Shown piece by piece: positions 1 through 5,883 of a DNA stretch of 9,170 bases (the stretch's first letter is position 1; each line of letters begins with the position of its first letter). Below the pieces are notes generated by a model that was not told where the DNA came from, ran no database searches, and saw nothing but the letters and a program-made list of their open reading frames with translations. The position numbers and the translations under genes are program-made. The stretch comes from Oceanospirillaceae bacterium. Its GTDB lineage: Bacteria > Pseudomonadota > Gammaproteobacteria > Pseudomonadales > Balneatricaceae. The stretch covers positions 1 through 9,170 of the forward strand of contig JAGSHA010000107.1 in assembly GCA_023954795.1 (NCBI GenBank), read 5' to 3'.

Positions 1-421
1 GTGTCATAAATCCCATCGCTTTAATCCGCTTATGTTCGCTTAAATAGACAAGTACAGGTTTATCAAAGCTTTTCGTGTCCCCTAAAAAGGCGTTGAACAG
101 ATCTTTCAACGCGTTATAGAGCAGCTTGACGAGCGGGATGCGATCCAGAAAACGATCGACGTAACCCATAAGGTAGCGACCCAGATACAGTGAACCGATC
201 AGTCCGGTTGCGGTAATAACCAGCAGGGTGACAGCGGTCCCGGCCAGAGTTGCGCTCAACCCCGGCTCCAGTGCCGGAAAGAACAGGGTTAGCAGGCTGC
301 CGATAGCAGAAAAAACGGTTTCGTTCAGCGCGGTGAAGATCAGGTAGACCAGATAGATGGTCAGAATGACCGGTAGCAGAATCAGGAGTCCCTGAAAGAA
401 AAATCGCATCAGGTTTCGCAT
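1..421 (-). CDS. DUF502 family inner-membrane protein, partial (C-terminus beyond the left edge)
   Basis: Translating the reverse strand from the ATG at 421 gives 140 open codons running off the window. Residues about 9-31 (FFQGLLILLPVILTIYLVYL region) and 60-84 form two hydrophobic segments. Residues 94-108 (RIPLVKLLYNALKDL) are the hallmark of DUF502 proteins, which are small membrane proteins of unknown biochemical role. The start is supported by GAGGAA at 433-428, six bases upstream. The gene lies 118 bases downstream of zapE on the same strand, so cotranscription is possible but not shown. Family assignment is from recalled motif similarity. The missing part is the C-terminal soluble portion. 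Confidence 0.82.
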   Translation of the reverse strand, partial: MRNLMRFFFQGLLILLPVILTIYLVYLIFTALNETVFSAIGSLLTLFFPALEPGLSATLAGTAVTLLVITATGLIGSLYLGRYLMGYVDRFLDRIPLVKLLYNALKDLFNAFLGDTKSFDKPVLVYLSEHKRIKAMGFMT

Positions 422-436
422 CGTAGGTTCCTCATA

Positions 437-450
437 GCTGGTTCGCCAGC
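437..450 (-). other. Small hairpin just upstream of the DUF502 ribosome binding site
   Basis: GCTGG and CCAGC pair perfectly over five bases around a four-base loop (CGAA in the leftward transcript). The hairpin ends four bases before the GAGGAA ribosome binding site. No T-run follows in either direction, so it is not a terminator. A role in translation or mRNA stability is only a guess. Confidence 0.3.
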
Positions 451-539
451 ATAAGTAATAATCGCTGAGTGAAAGCTTAACAGGGTTGCGTGAAGAGGCC
501 CGTGTCTGGGCTGAGTCGCAAGCTGGATTGAACCGGTGC

Positions 540-1685
540 TCAGGGTTGATGCGCTGCTTGTTGATACTCTGCCGAGGCCATCTCGGTCAGGCGGCTACGG
601 GTGCGGTTGAACTCAAAAGCCAGCAGATCGCCCTGATAGAGCGTATCCAGGTCAGTTGCCGCGTTCAGGAACAGGTTAACCCTGCGGTCATAGAGTTCAT
701 CCACTAATGCTATAAAGCGTCGGGCGGGATCATCTGACTGGCCAATCATCACCTGCCGCTCACCGGTTGATTTTGAGCCGATAGCACCGTCTTCGGTACC
801 GCGGGCTTTGATACGCTCGTATTGCTTGCCGCCGAGCAACGGTACGTTGCTTAGAAACAGTGTGTGAAAGCGGCGGGCAATATCAATGTAATCGAGATGG
901 CTGCGCGGGCCTTCGCAGAGGGCGTTAAAATCAAACCAGATCACATCAGTTGTTGCCGCGATACAGGGAATGGGGCGTCGACAGATCAGAACATCCGTAT
1001 CGCGGCTGTGTACGTGTTCTGAATGGGTTTGAAATAAGTCGTTGAGTGATTCCGGGCTCTCGACAAAAAACGCAGTTTTGTGGGTGAGTGCACGCAGACG
1101 GTGATCTTTATCGCCCGCCATCGCCACTTCGGTCATATTCTCCCGCAGACGTTGGACCGCAGGCTCAAAACGATCACGGTGAATATCGCCCCGATACAAC
1201 TCTTCCGGAGGTCGATTGGATGTGCAGACCAATGTCACGCCCTGTCTGAAGAGATGTTCGATCAACCGGCCCAATAACATGGCATCGCCGATCTCAGCCA
1301 CGAGAAACTCGTCGAAGCAGAGTACACGGTATTTCCGTGCCAGCCCCTTGGCGACTTCTCGCAGAGGGTCTTTGTGACCTGAATGGTCTTGAAGTTGCTG
1401 GTGGATCAGCGACATAAAACGGTGGAAATGAAGGCGTAATGCACAATCGTTGCCGTAATCCTCCCGTAAGGAGTCGCAGAACAGATCCATCAGGAAGGTT
1501 TTACCCCGACCGACTGGTCCCCAGAGATAGAGACCGCGTGGCAGTATTTGACTGCGCTGCTGGTTCAGTATGTGTTGCAGCTGGCACAAGTGGTCCAGTG
1601 CATGACGTTGAACAGGATCATCGTCGTAGCCCTGTTCTAGGTAGGCTTGATAGCGTTGCTGGAGAGGTAGGTCACTGATGGTCAT
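540..1685 (-). CDS. zapE: ZapE, AFG1-like P-loop ATPase of cell division
   Basis: The 381-residue product fits ZapE/AFG1-like ATPases (E. coli about 375). The Walker A motif GPVGRGKT is at residues 56-63, the Walker B CFDEF at 123-127, and the sensor-like TSNRPP at 155-160 is followed by the family pattern ELYRGDIHRDRFEPAV. In E. coli ZapE acts in the cytoplasm, associating with the Z-ring late in constriction and destabilising FtsZ filaments in an ATP-dependent way. No signal peptide or membrane segment is seen, as expected. The ATG at 1685 matches the usual family N-terminus, and the next in-frame ATG would remove the P-loop. No clear Shine-Dalgarno precedes it; a GC-rich hairpin touches the start codon instead. 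pfkA ends 34 bases upstream on the same strand. Confidence 0.93.
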   Translation of the reverse strand: MTISDLPLQQRYQAYLEQGYDDDPVQRHALDHLCQLQHILNQQRSQILPRGLYLWGPVGRGKTFLMDLFCDSLREDYGNDCALRLHFHRFMSLIHQQLQDHSGHKDPLREVAKGLARKYRVLCFDEFLVAEIGDAMLLGRLIEHLFRQGVTLVCTSNRPPEELYRGDIHRDRFEPAVQRLRENMTEVAMAGDKDHRLRALTHKTAFFVESPESLNDLFQTHSEHVHSRDTDVLICRRPIPCIAATTDVIWFDFNALCEGPRSHLDYIDIARRFHTLFLSNVPLLGGKQYERIKARGTEDGAIGSKSTGERQVMIGQSDDPARRFIALVDELYDRRVNLFLNAATDLDTLYQGDLLAFEFNRTRSRLTEMASAEYQQAAHQP

Positions 1686-1707
1686 GGGGACGCATCTTAG
1701 CGCCCCC
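1686..1707 (-). promoter_or_regulatory. GC-rich hairpin abutting the zapE start codon
   Basis: In the leftward transcript GGGGGCGC (1707-1700) pairs with GCGUCCCC (1693-1686) over eight positions, seven Watson-Crick and one G-U, around a six-base loop. It fills most of the 34-base pfkA-zapE gap, and its 3' arm ends at the base before the ATG. On the opposite strand the wobble becomes an A-C mismatch, so full pairing exists only in the sense RNA. No U-run follows, so termination is unlikely. A translational or RNA-processing role is inferred. Confidence 0.5.
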
Positions 1708-1719
1708 GGAAGCTGATAG

Positions 1720-2724
1720 CTACTTGTGTAGTAGCGAGCTCATTGCGATCCATTCACTGGCGAGGGGTTTCTTGCGCTCCAGTACCTCTTTCAGCGGAAC
1801 ATCCAGAATTTCACCTTTTTGTACGCCCACCATAATGCTGGAGTAACCCGCCCGTAGGTAGTCTACGGCCGTTGCTCCCATGCAGGAAGCTAATACCCGG
1901 TCATGTCCGGTTGGGCTGCCGCCTCGCTGAATATGGCCAAGAATACAAACCTTGGGCGATTGACCGTTTTCTTCGAGTTGTTGTGCGATGCGGTAGGTGA
2001 GCCCCGGTCGCGGCCCTTCGGCCACAACAATAATCCCGCTGGAACCTTCGCCTTTGACGCGGTTGTTGGCCAGCTGAAAGCAGAGGCTTTGGATCTTAAA
2101 TTCGACCTCTGGGATGACCACCATCTCAGCGCCACAGGCGATGCCGACCTGCGTGGCGATAAATCCGGAATCTCGTCCCATGACTTCAACCAGAAACAGC
2201 CGCTCGTGGGAAAGAGCGGTATCACGAATGCGGTCGATAGCATCCAGCGCAGTATTGACCGCCGTATCAAAGCCGATGGTATCGTCGCTGCCGTGGATAT
2301 CGTTGTCGATTGTGCCGGGCAGGCCGACAACTGGGATGCCTGACTCTTCGGCCAGCAGCGCGGCGCCCGTGAGAGAACCATCACCTCCAATCACGACTAA
2401 GCCTTCAATCTCTCGCTCTCGCAGAATTTCGGCCGCCTGATGGCGTACGGTCGGGTCTTTAAATGCCTCGCAGCGGTCACTTTTTAGCAAGGTCCCTCCG
2501 CGCTGTACGATGTTGGTGACGGAGCGGGAATTCATCTCCCAGATATCGCCGATGATTAATCCGCTGTAGCCCCGATTGATCCCATATACACGAATGCCGT
2601 GACTCAATGCGGCACGAACAACCCCGCGAATGGCGGGATTCATGCCCGGTGCATCGCCACCGCTGGTTAATACCGCAATGGCTTTGAGTTCTTTTACTGC
2701 AGCAAGCGCGGGTAGCTTATACAT
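1720..2724 (-). CDS. pfkA: ATP-dependent 6-phosphofructokinase
   Basis: The 334-residue cytoplasmic enzyme phosphorylates fructose 6-phosphate to fructose 1,6-bisphosphate, the committing step of glycolysis. SGGDAPGMN at 21-29 forms the nucleotide site. GGDGS at 113-117 and PGTIDND at 136-142 carry glycine at the two positions where PPi-dependent enzymes have Asp and Lys, so ATP is the expected donor. MGR at 182-184 and HIQRGGSP at 264-271 are substrate-site motifs. Length is slightly above E. coli PfkA (320) because of about 11 extra N-terminal residues. The ATG at 2724 is preferred: AGGAGA sits six bases upstream, while an in-frame TTG at 2763 has no such site. The basic residues of the E. 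coli effector site are partly replaced. It is first in a leftward series with zapE and divergent from aceK. Confidence 0.93.
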   Translation of the reverse strand: MYKLPALAAVKELKAIAVLTSGGDAPGMNPAIRGVVRAALSHGIRVYGINRGYSGLIIGDIWEMNSRSVTNIVQRGGTLLKSDRCEAFKDPTVRHQAAEILREREIEGLVVIGGDGSLTGAALLAEESGIPVVGLPGTIDNDIHGSDDTIGFDTAVNTALDAIDRIRDTALSHERLFLVEVMGRDSGFIATQVGIACGAEMVVIPEVEFKIQSLCFQLANNRVKGEGSSGIIVVAEGPRPGLTYRIAQQLEENGQSPKVCILGHIQRGGSPTGHDRVLASCMGATAVDYLRAGYSSIMVGVQKGEILDVPLKEVLERKKPLASEWIAMSSLLHK

Positions 2725-2730
2725 CCAATC

Positions 2731-2736
2731 TCTCCT
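2731..2736 (-). promoter_or_regulatory. Ribosome binding site fixing the pfkA start
   Basis: The reverse strand reads AGGAGA with six bases before the ATG at 2724. This decides for that start against the in-frame TTG 13 codons upstream, whose coding stretch would contain this site. Confidence 0.75.
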
Positions 2737-2879
2737 ATCGTGTAATCCACTGGCAGCCCTCAACTCTCAAGCCTATTCCCTTAAGTTGACGTTTATATGG
2801 CATGGGCGAAAGTAAAAAGCTGGGCCGTGGCAGGTCATCCATACCTTACATTATAGAGTGGCTGAGTGTTTTGGCCGCA

Positions 2880-2884
2880 GAGGG
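2880..2884 (+). promoter_or_regulatory. Ribosome binding site fixing the aceK start
   Basis: GAGGG lies seven bases before the ATG at 2892. The earlier in-frame ATG at 2802 has no comparable site, and the 30 residues it would add have no counterpart in E. coli AceK. Confidence 0.65.
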
Positions 2885-2891
2885 TAGACCG

Positions 2892-4622
2892 ATGGTGATG
2901 TTGGCAGAACGGATCGCACAGGACATTCTGCAGAGTTTCTCTGACTACCGTGCGCACTTTTATCGTATTACCGCGGGTGCGAAAGCCCGTTTCGAGTTAG
3001 CTGATTGGGGAGCGGTTCAGCACGCCTCGACTGAGCGTATCAATCTCTATGAGGGTATGTGTCAGGATGCGGCTGAAGCTTTACAGCGCTCGGTGGGTAA
3101 ATCGATACATACCTCTGATCTTTGGCTGCTTGCGAAGCAGGCCTATATCAATCTGATTGTCTTACGCGATGATTTCGAGTTGGCCGAAACCTATTACAAC
3201 TCAATCTACTGTCGTTTATTCGGGCATTTGCAGCTGGATGATCAGCATATGTTTATTCACAGTTCGATGGCAGGTCGGATTGTAAATTCCGGTGATGAAA
3301 TCTATCGAACGTATTATCCCAGTCGTGGATTACAAACGATGATTTCGACGTTGCTGGATGATATGGCCTTTGATATTCCCTGGGAAAACAAACGGCGGGA
3401 CATTCGCAATATCATGCGGCATGTGCGTAATAACATGGCGGATGAATTTAATGATGCGGAAAGCACCTCTATCGAAGTGGTTAAGACAGTCTTCTATCGA
3501 AACAAAGGGGCTTATATCGTGGGACGTGTGCGTGCCCAAGATAAACAGCTGCCGTTTGTGTTGCCACTGCTAAACAACGAAGCGGGTGGTCTCTACGTGG
3601 ATACACTGATCACTGAAGAGAACGATGTATCGGTGATATTCAGTTTTACCCGGGCGTACTTTATGGCCGATGTAAATGTTCCATCAGAATTCGTTCGGTT
3701 TATGCAGTCAATTCTGCCGATGAAATCAGTGGCAGAGTTATACAGTTCTGTTGGGTTTTATAAACAGGGTAAGGCCGAGTTCTATCGTAGCTTTATTGAG
3801 CACCTGAAAAACTCCGACGACGAATTGATTGTCGCACCCGGTATTAAAGGCATGGTGATGACGGTCTTCACTTTGCCCAGTTATCCACTGGTGTTTAAGG
3901 TTATCAAGGATAGCTTCTCCTCCTCGAAATATATTGCCCGTAGTACGGTGATAGAAAAGTATCAACTGGTTAAGCGGCATGACCGGGTAGGGCGTATGGC
4001 GGATACCATGGAGTTCACCAATTTCAGTTTCCCGCGCGCGCGTTTCTCGGATGAGCTGATCGGTGAATTGCAAAAGGTTGCAGGATCCTCTGTAGAAATC
4101 GAACCGGATAGGGTACTGATCAAACATCTCTGGACGGAACGGCGGATGACGCCATTGAATATCCATATTAATGAAGCGTTGGCGAACAAGGACGAATATG
4201 CCGTGTTTCATGCAATCAACGAGTTTGGTAAATGCATTAAGCAATTGGCCGCGGCGAATATTTTTGCCGGTGATATGTTGTTTAAAAACTTTGGGATTAC
4301 CCGGCACGGGCGGGTCGTTTTTTACGATTATGATGAAATTATGTATCTCACCGAGTGTAATTTTCGTGAGATCCCTGAGGCGCTGTATCCCGAGCAGGAA
4401 ATGATGGATGAGCCTTGGTATTCCGTCGGACCAACCGATGTGTTTCCAGAGGAATTACACATCTTAACCCGATGTGATCGCACCGTCCGAAGGATCTTTA
4501 ATGAACTCCATCAGGATCTTCTCGATGTGAAGTTCTGGCGTGAAATGCAGGAACAGGTCAGGGCAGGAAATATTATGGATGTCTTTCCTTACCGCAAGGT
4601 AAAACGTTTTTTACGTCATTGA
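2892..4622 (+). CDS. aceK: Isocitrate dehydrogenase kinase/phosphatase
   Basis: This 576-residue cytoplasmic protein (E. coli AceK 578) phosphorylates and dephosphorylates isocitrate dehydrogenase, so controlling flux between the TCA cycle and the glyoxylate bypass. The N-terminal regulatory half shows family text such as RFELADWGAVQ. In the kinase-like half, FKVIKD carries the ATP-binding lysine at residue 336, the same number as in E. coli. HDRVGRMADT follows. GDMLFKNFG holds Asp461 and Asn466, and FYDYDE holds Asp479, the equivalents of E. coli Asp457, Asn462 and Asp475. All key residues are therefore present. Translation from 2892 (MVMLAERIAQ) matches the E. coli N-terminus in length; an ATG 30 codons upstream is disfavoured. 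In E. coli the gene is last in aceBAK, but here no aceB or aceA is adjacent. A terminator follows. Confidence 0.95.
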   Translation: MVMLAERIAQDILQSFSDYRAHFYRITAGAKARFELADWGAVQHASTERINLYEGMCQDAAEALQRSVGKSIHTSDLWLLAKQAYINLIVLRDDFELAETYYNSIYCRLFGHLQLDDQHMFIHSSMAGRIVNSGDEIYRTYYPSRGLQTMISTLLDDMAFDIPWENKRRDIRNIMRHVRNNMADEFNDAESTSIEVVKTVFYRNKGAYIVGRVRAQDKQLPFVLPLLNNEAGGLYVDTLITEENDVSVIFSFTRAYFMADVNVPSEFVRFMQSILPMKSVAELYSSVGFYKQGKAEFYRSFIEHLKNSDDELIVAPGIKGMVMTVFTLPSYPLVFKVIKDSFSSSKYIARSTVIEKYQLVKRHDRVGRMADTMEFTNFSFPRARFSDELIGELQKVAGSSVEIEPDRVLIKHLWTERRMTPLNIHINEALANKDEYAVFHAINEFGKCIKQLAAANIFAGDMLFKNFGITRHGRVVFYDYDEIMYLTECNFREIPEALYPEQEMMDEPWYSVGPTDVFPEELHILTRCDRTVRRIFNELHQDLLDVKFWREMQEQVRAGNIMDVFPYRKVKRFLRH

Positions 4623-4631
4623 AGGAGGAAT

Positions 4632-4649
4632 ATGTTGTGTGAAAAATAG
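4632..4649 (+). other. Five-codon minigene with strong Shine-Dalgarno after aceK
   Basis: AAGGAGG (4622-4628) overlaps the end of the aceK stop codon and is followed after three bases by ATG, TTG, TGT, GAA, AAA, TAG. A near-perfect ribosome binding site thus serves an ORF of only five codons (MLCEK), placed directly before the terminator hairpin. It may be a chance sequence, the relic of a lost downstream gene, or a translated mini-ORF. Spacing is shorter than optimal. Confidence 0.3.
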
Positions 4650-4652
4650 AGG

Positions 4653-4685
4653 CCCTGAGCGGTGAAGTGTCCGTTTTAGGGTTTT
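4653..4685 (+). terminator. Probable rho-independent terminator of aceK
   Basis: CCCTGAG pairs with TTTAGGG (two G-U), then after one bulged T, CGG pairs with CCG, closing an eight-base loop. TTTT follows directly at 4682-4685. It lies 30 bases after the aceK stop and upstream of the proposed TRAP promoter, so it would separate the two transcription units. The short U-run makes it moderate in strength. Confidence 0.5.
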
Positions 4686-4755
4686 AATGTAAAAGCGTTT
4701 AAGTTGTTAGCATGAAAATTAATCATAAAAAATGCCATTGAGTCGTGTTTTATTC

Positions 4756-4783
4756 TTGAACACTTAGCACTTGTGTCTACTAT
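4756..4783 (+). promoter_or_regulatory. Candidate sigma70 promoter of the TRAP unit
   Basis: TTGAAC (4756-4761) and TACTAT (4778-4783) match the consensus at four of six positions each, with a 16-base spacer. Transcription would begin near 4790, about 50 bases before the receptor gene. The spacer contains a small imperfect palindrome (ACAC at 4760-4763, GTGT at 4773-4776) that could be an operator half-site pair. Both are tentative. Confidence 0.35.
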
Positions 4784-4792
4784 TTAACAGTC

Positions 4793-4811
4793 AGCTCTCG
4801 TTAAAAGAGCT
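4793..4811 (+). other. Hairpin in the 5' leader of the TAXI receptor gene
   Basis: AGCTCT (4793-4798) and AGAGCT (4806-4811) are exact inverted copies around a seven-base loop. They sit near the predicted 5' end of the transcript and 28 bases before the start codon, without occluding the ribosome binding site. A 5'-end stabilising hairpin for an abundant receptor mRNA is one reading. Confidence 0.4.
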
Positions 4812-4839
4812 ACTTGAAAATAAGAACAGGGAGACTGCT

Positions 4840-5820
4840 ATGACGATCAAGAAGACAGTTACCTCAGCACTACTGGCGTTTGGGGTAGGTGTTGCTGCGA
4901 TGGGAGCATCTGTCACTGCTTCCGCTGAACAGTTCATCACTATTGGTACCGGTGGCGTAACCGGCGTTTATTATCCAACTGGTGGTGCAATCTGCCGTCT
5001 GGTGAACAAAGGACGTAAAGATCACGGCATTCGTTGCTCGGTTGAGTCAACCGGTGGCTCTATCTACAACCTGAATACGATCCGTGCCGGTGAGCTGGAT
5101 ATGGGGGTGGCGCAGTCTGACTGGCAATACCATGCCTATAACGGCACCAGTAAGTTCAAAGACAAAGGCGCCAACAAAGATTTGCGCGCTGTGTTTTCGG
5201 TGCATCCCGAGCCGTTTACGGTTGTTGCTCGCGCTGATTCAGGTATCAAAACCTTCGATGACCTGAAAGGTAAACGCGTCAATATTGGTAATCCTGGTTC
5301 CGGTCAGCGCGGCACGATGGAAGTGCTGATGAAAGCTAAAGGCTGGAGCATGGATGACTTCGCGCTTGCATCTGAGCTGAAGGCATCTGAACAAGCCAGT
5401 GCGTTATGTGACAACAAAATCGATGTGATGGTTTACGTTGTTGGACATCCGAGCGGTGCGATCAAAGAGGCGACCACCTCCTGTGATAGCAAGTTGGTTA
5501 CTGTGGATGGCAGCGCAGTGGAAGGTCTAATTAAAGACAACTCCTACTACCGATCTGCAACCGTGCCTGCGGGCATGTACCGTGGTAATGATGCTGATGT
5601 CGCGACATTTGGTGTTGGTGCAACGTTTGCAACCTCGGCTGCTGTCCCCGAAGAGGTGGTGTATCAGGTGGTAAAAGCGGTATTCGAGAACTTCGATACC
5701 TTCCGTAATCTTCATCCAGCGTTCCGACATCTGAAGAAAGAAGAGATGGTAAAAGACGGTCTGACAGCACCATTGCATCCAGGTGCAGCGAAGTACTATA
5801 AGGAAGCGGGTCTGCTTTGA
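4840..5820 (+). CDS. TAXI family TRAP transporter periplasmic solute receptor
   Basis: The 326-residue precursor has a clear Sec signal peptide: lysines at 4-5, a hydrophobic core 8-25, and a likely cut after ASA at residue 29. The mature protein begins with ITIGTGGVTGVYYPTGGAI at about 33-51 and continues with STGGSIYNLNTIRAGELDMGVAQSD at 70-94, both typical of TAXI receptors. These bind ligand in the periplasm and deliver it to a TRAP permease, which lies immediately downstream. AGGGAG at 4828-4833 supports this ATG; a TTG 23 codons earlier would spoil the signal peptide. The substrate cannot be read from sequence. The few characterised TAXI systems handle glutamate-like and C5 acids, which would suit the neighbouring carbon-metabolism genes, but that is inference. 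Confidence 0.93.
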   Translation: MTIKKTVTSALLAFGVGVAAMGASVTASAEQFITIGTGGVTGVYYPTGGAICRLVNKGRKDHGIRCSVESTGGSIYNLNTIRAGELDMGVAQSDWQYHAYNGTSKFKDKGANKDLRAVFSVHPEPFTVVARADSGIKTFDDLKGKRVNIGNPGSGQRGTMEVLMKAKGWSMDDFALASELKASEQASALCDNKIDVMVYVVGHPSGAIKEATTSCDSKLVTVDGSAVEGLIKDNSYYRSATVPAGMYRGNDADVATFGVGATFATSAAVPEEVVYQVVKAVFENFDTFRNLHPAFRHLKKEEMVKDGLTAPLHPGAAKYYKEAGLL

Positions 5821-5830
5821 TTCGCAGCTA

Positions 5831-5856
5831 AAAACGGGGGCTTCGGCTCCCGTTTT
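5831..5856 (+). terminator. Intrinsic terminator/attenuator between receptor and permease
   Basis: ACGGGGGC (5834-5841) pairs with GCTCCCGT (5846-5853), with one G-U, around the loop TTCG closed by C-G, the exceptionally stable C(UUCG)G tetraloop. An A-tract before and a T-tract after extend the stem and supply the U-run. It lies 10 bases after the receptor stop. Since the permease gene starts only 24 bases further on with no obvious promoter, partial read-through is the likely way the permease is expressed, giving more receptor than permease. Confidence 0.88.
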
Positions 5857-5870
5857 GTGTTTTCTGATCT

Positions 5871-5883
5871 GGAGCTAATGTGA
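5871..5883 (+). promoter_or_regulatory. Permease initiation site with an overlapping ATG-TGA start-stop
   Basis: GGAG at 5871-5874 serves the GTG start at 5880. The bases ATG TGA at 5878-5883 overlap it in another frame, so a ribosome initiating on the ATG would terminate after one codon. Either the ATG is unused, or start-stop events lower initiation at the weaker GTG. Confidence 0.45.

Larger units (their letters stand above)
2725..2891. promoter_or_regulatory. Divergent pfkA-aceK intergenic region
   Basis: This 167-base stretch must carry the promoters for both pfkA (leftward) and aceK (rightward), since both genes start from it. The best -35-like element for aceK is TTGACG at 2786-2791, but no convincing -10 lies 16-18 bases downstream. 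No strong leftward promoter pair or clear operator palindrome is visible. The regulatory role rests on gene arrangement, not on recognised sites. Confidence 0.4.

Noticed and set aside
1903..2343. 146-codon forward frame inside pfkA
   Set aside because: It is antisense to the conserved PfkA core, has no ribosome binding site that stands out, and shows no known motif.
2725..2763. PfkA starting at an in-frame TTG at 2763
   Set aside because: The extra 13 residues overlap the AGGAGA ribosome binding site of the ATG at 2724 and are not part of the family domain.
2786..2815. Strong aceK promoter based on TTGACG at 2786
   Set aside because: No hexamer resembling TATAAT lies 16-18 bases downstream, so only the -35-like half is convincing.
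2802..2891. N-terminal extension of AceK from an ATG at 2802
   Set aside because: It has no Shine-Dalgarno, adds 30 residues without counterpart in E. coli AceK, and the ATG at 2892 has a good site and gives the family length.
3738..4307. 189-codon open frame on the reverse strand inside aceK
   Set aside because: It lies wholly antisense to conserved AceK coding sequence, and its translation shows no recognisable domain. It is a shadow of codon bias.
4771..4839. TAXI receptor starting at a TTG at 4771
   Set aside because: The added residues would be translated from the predicted promoter region and would bury the clean signal peptide that begins at 4840.
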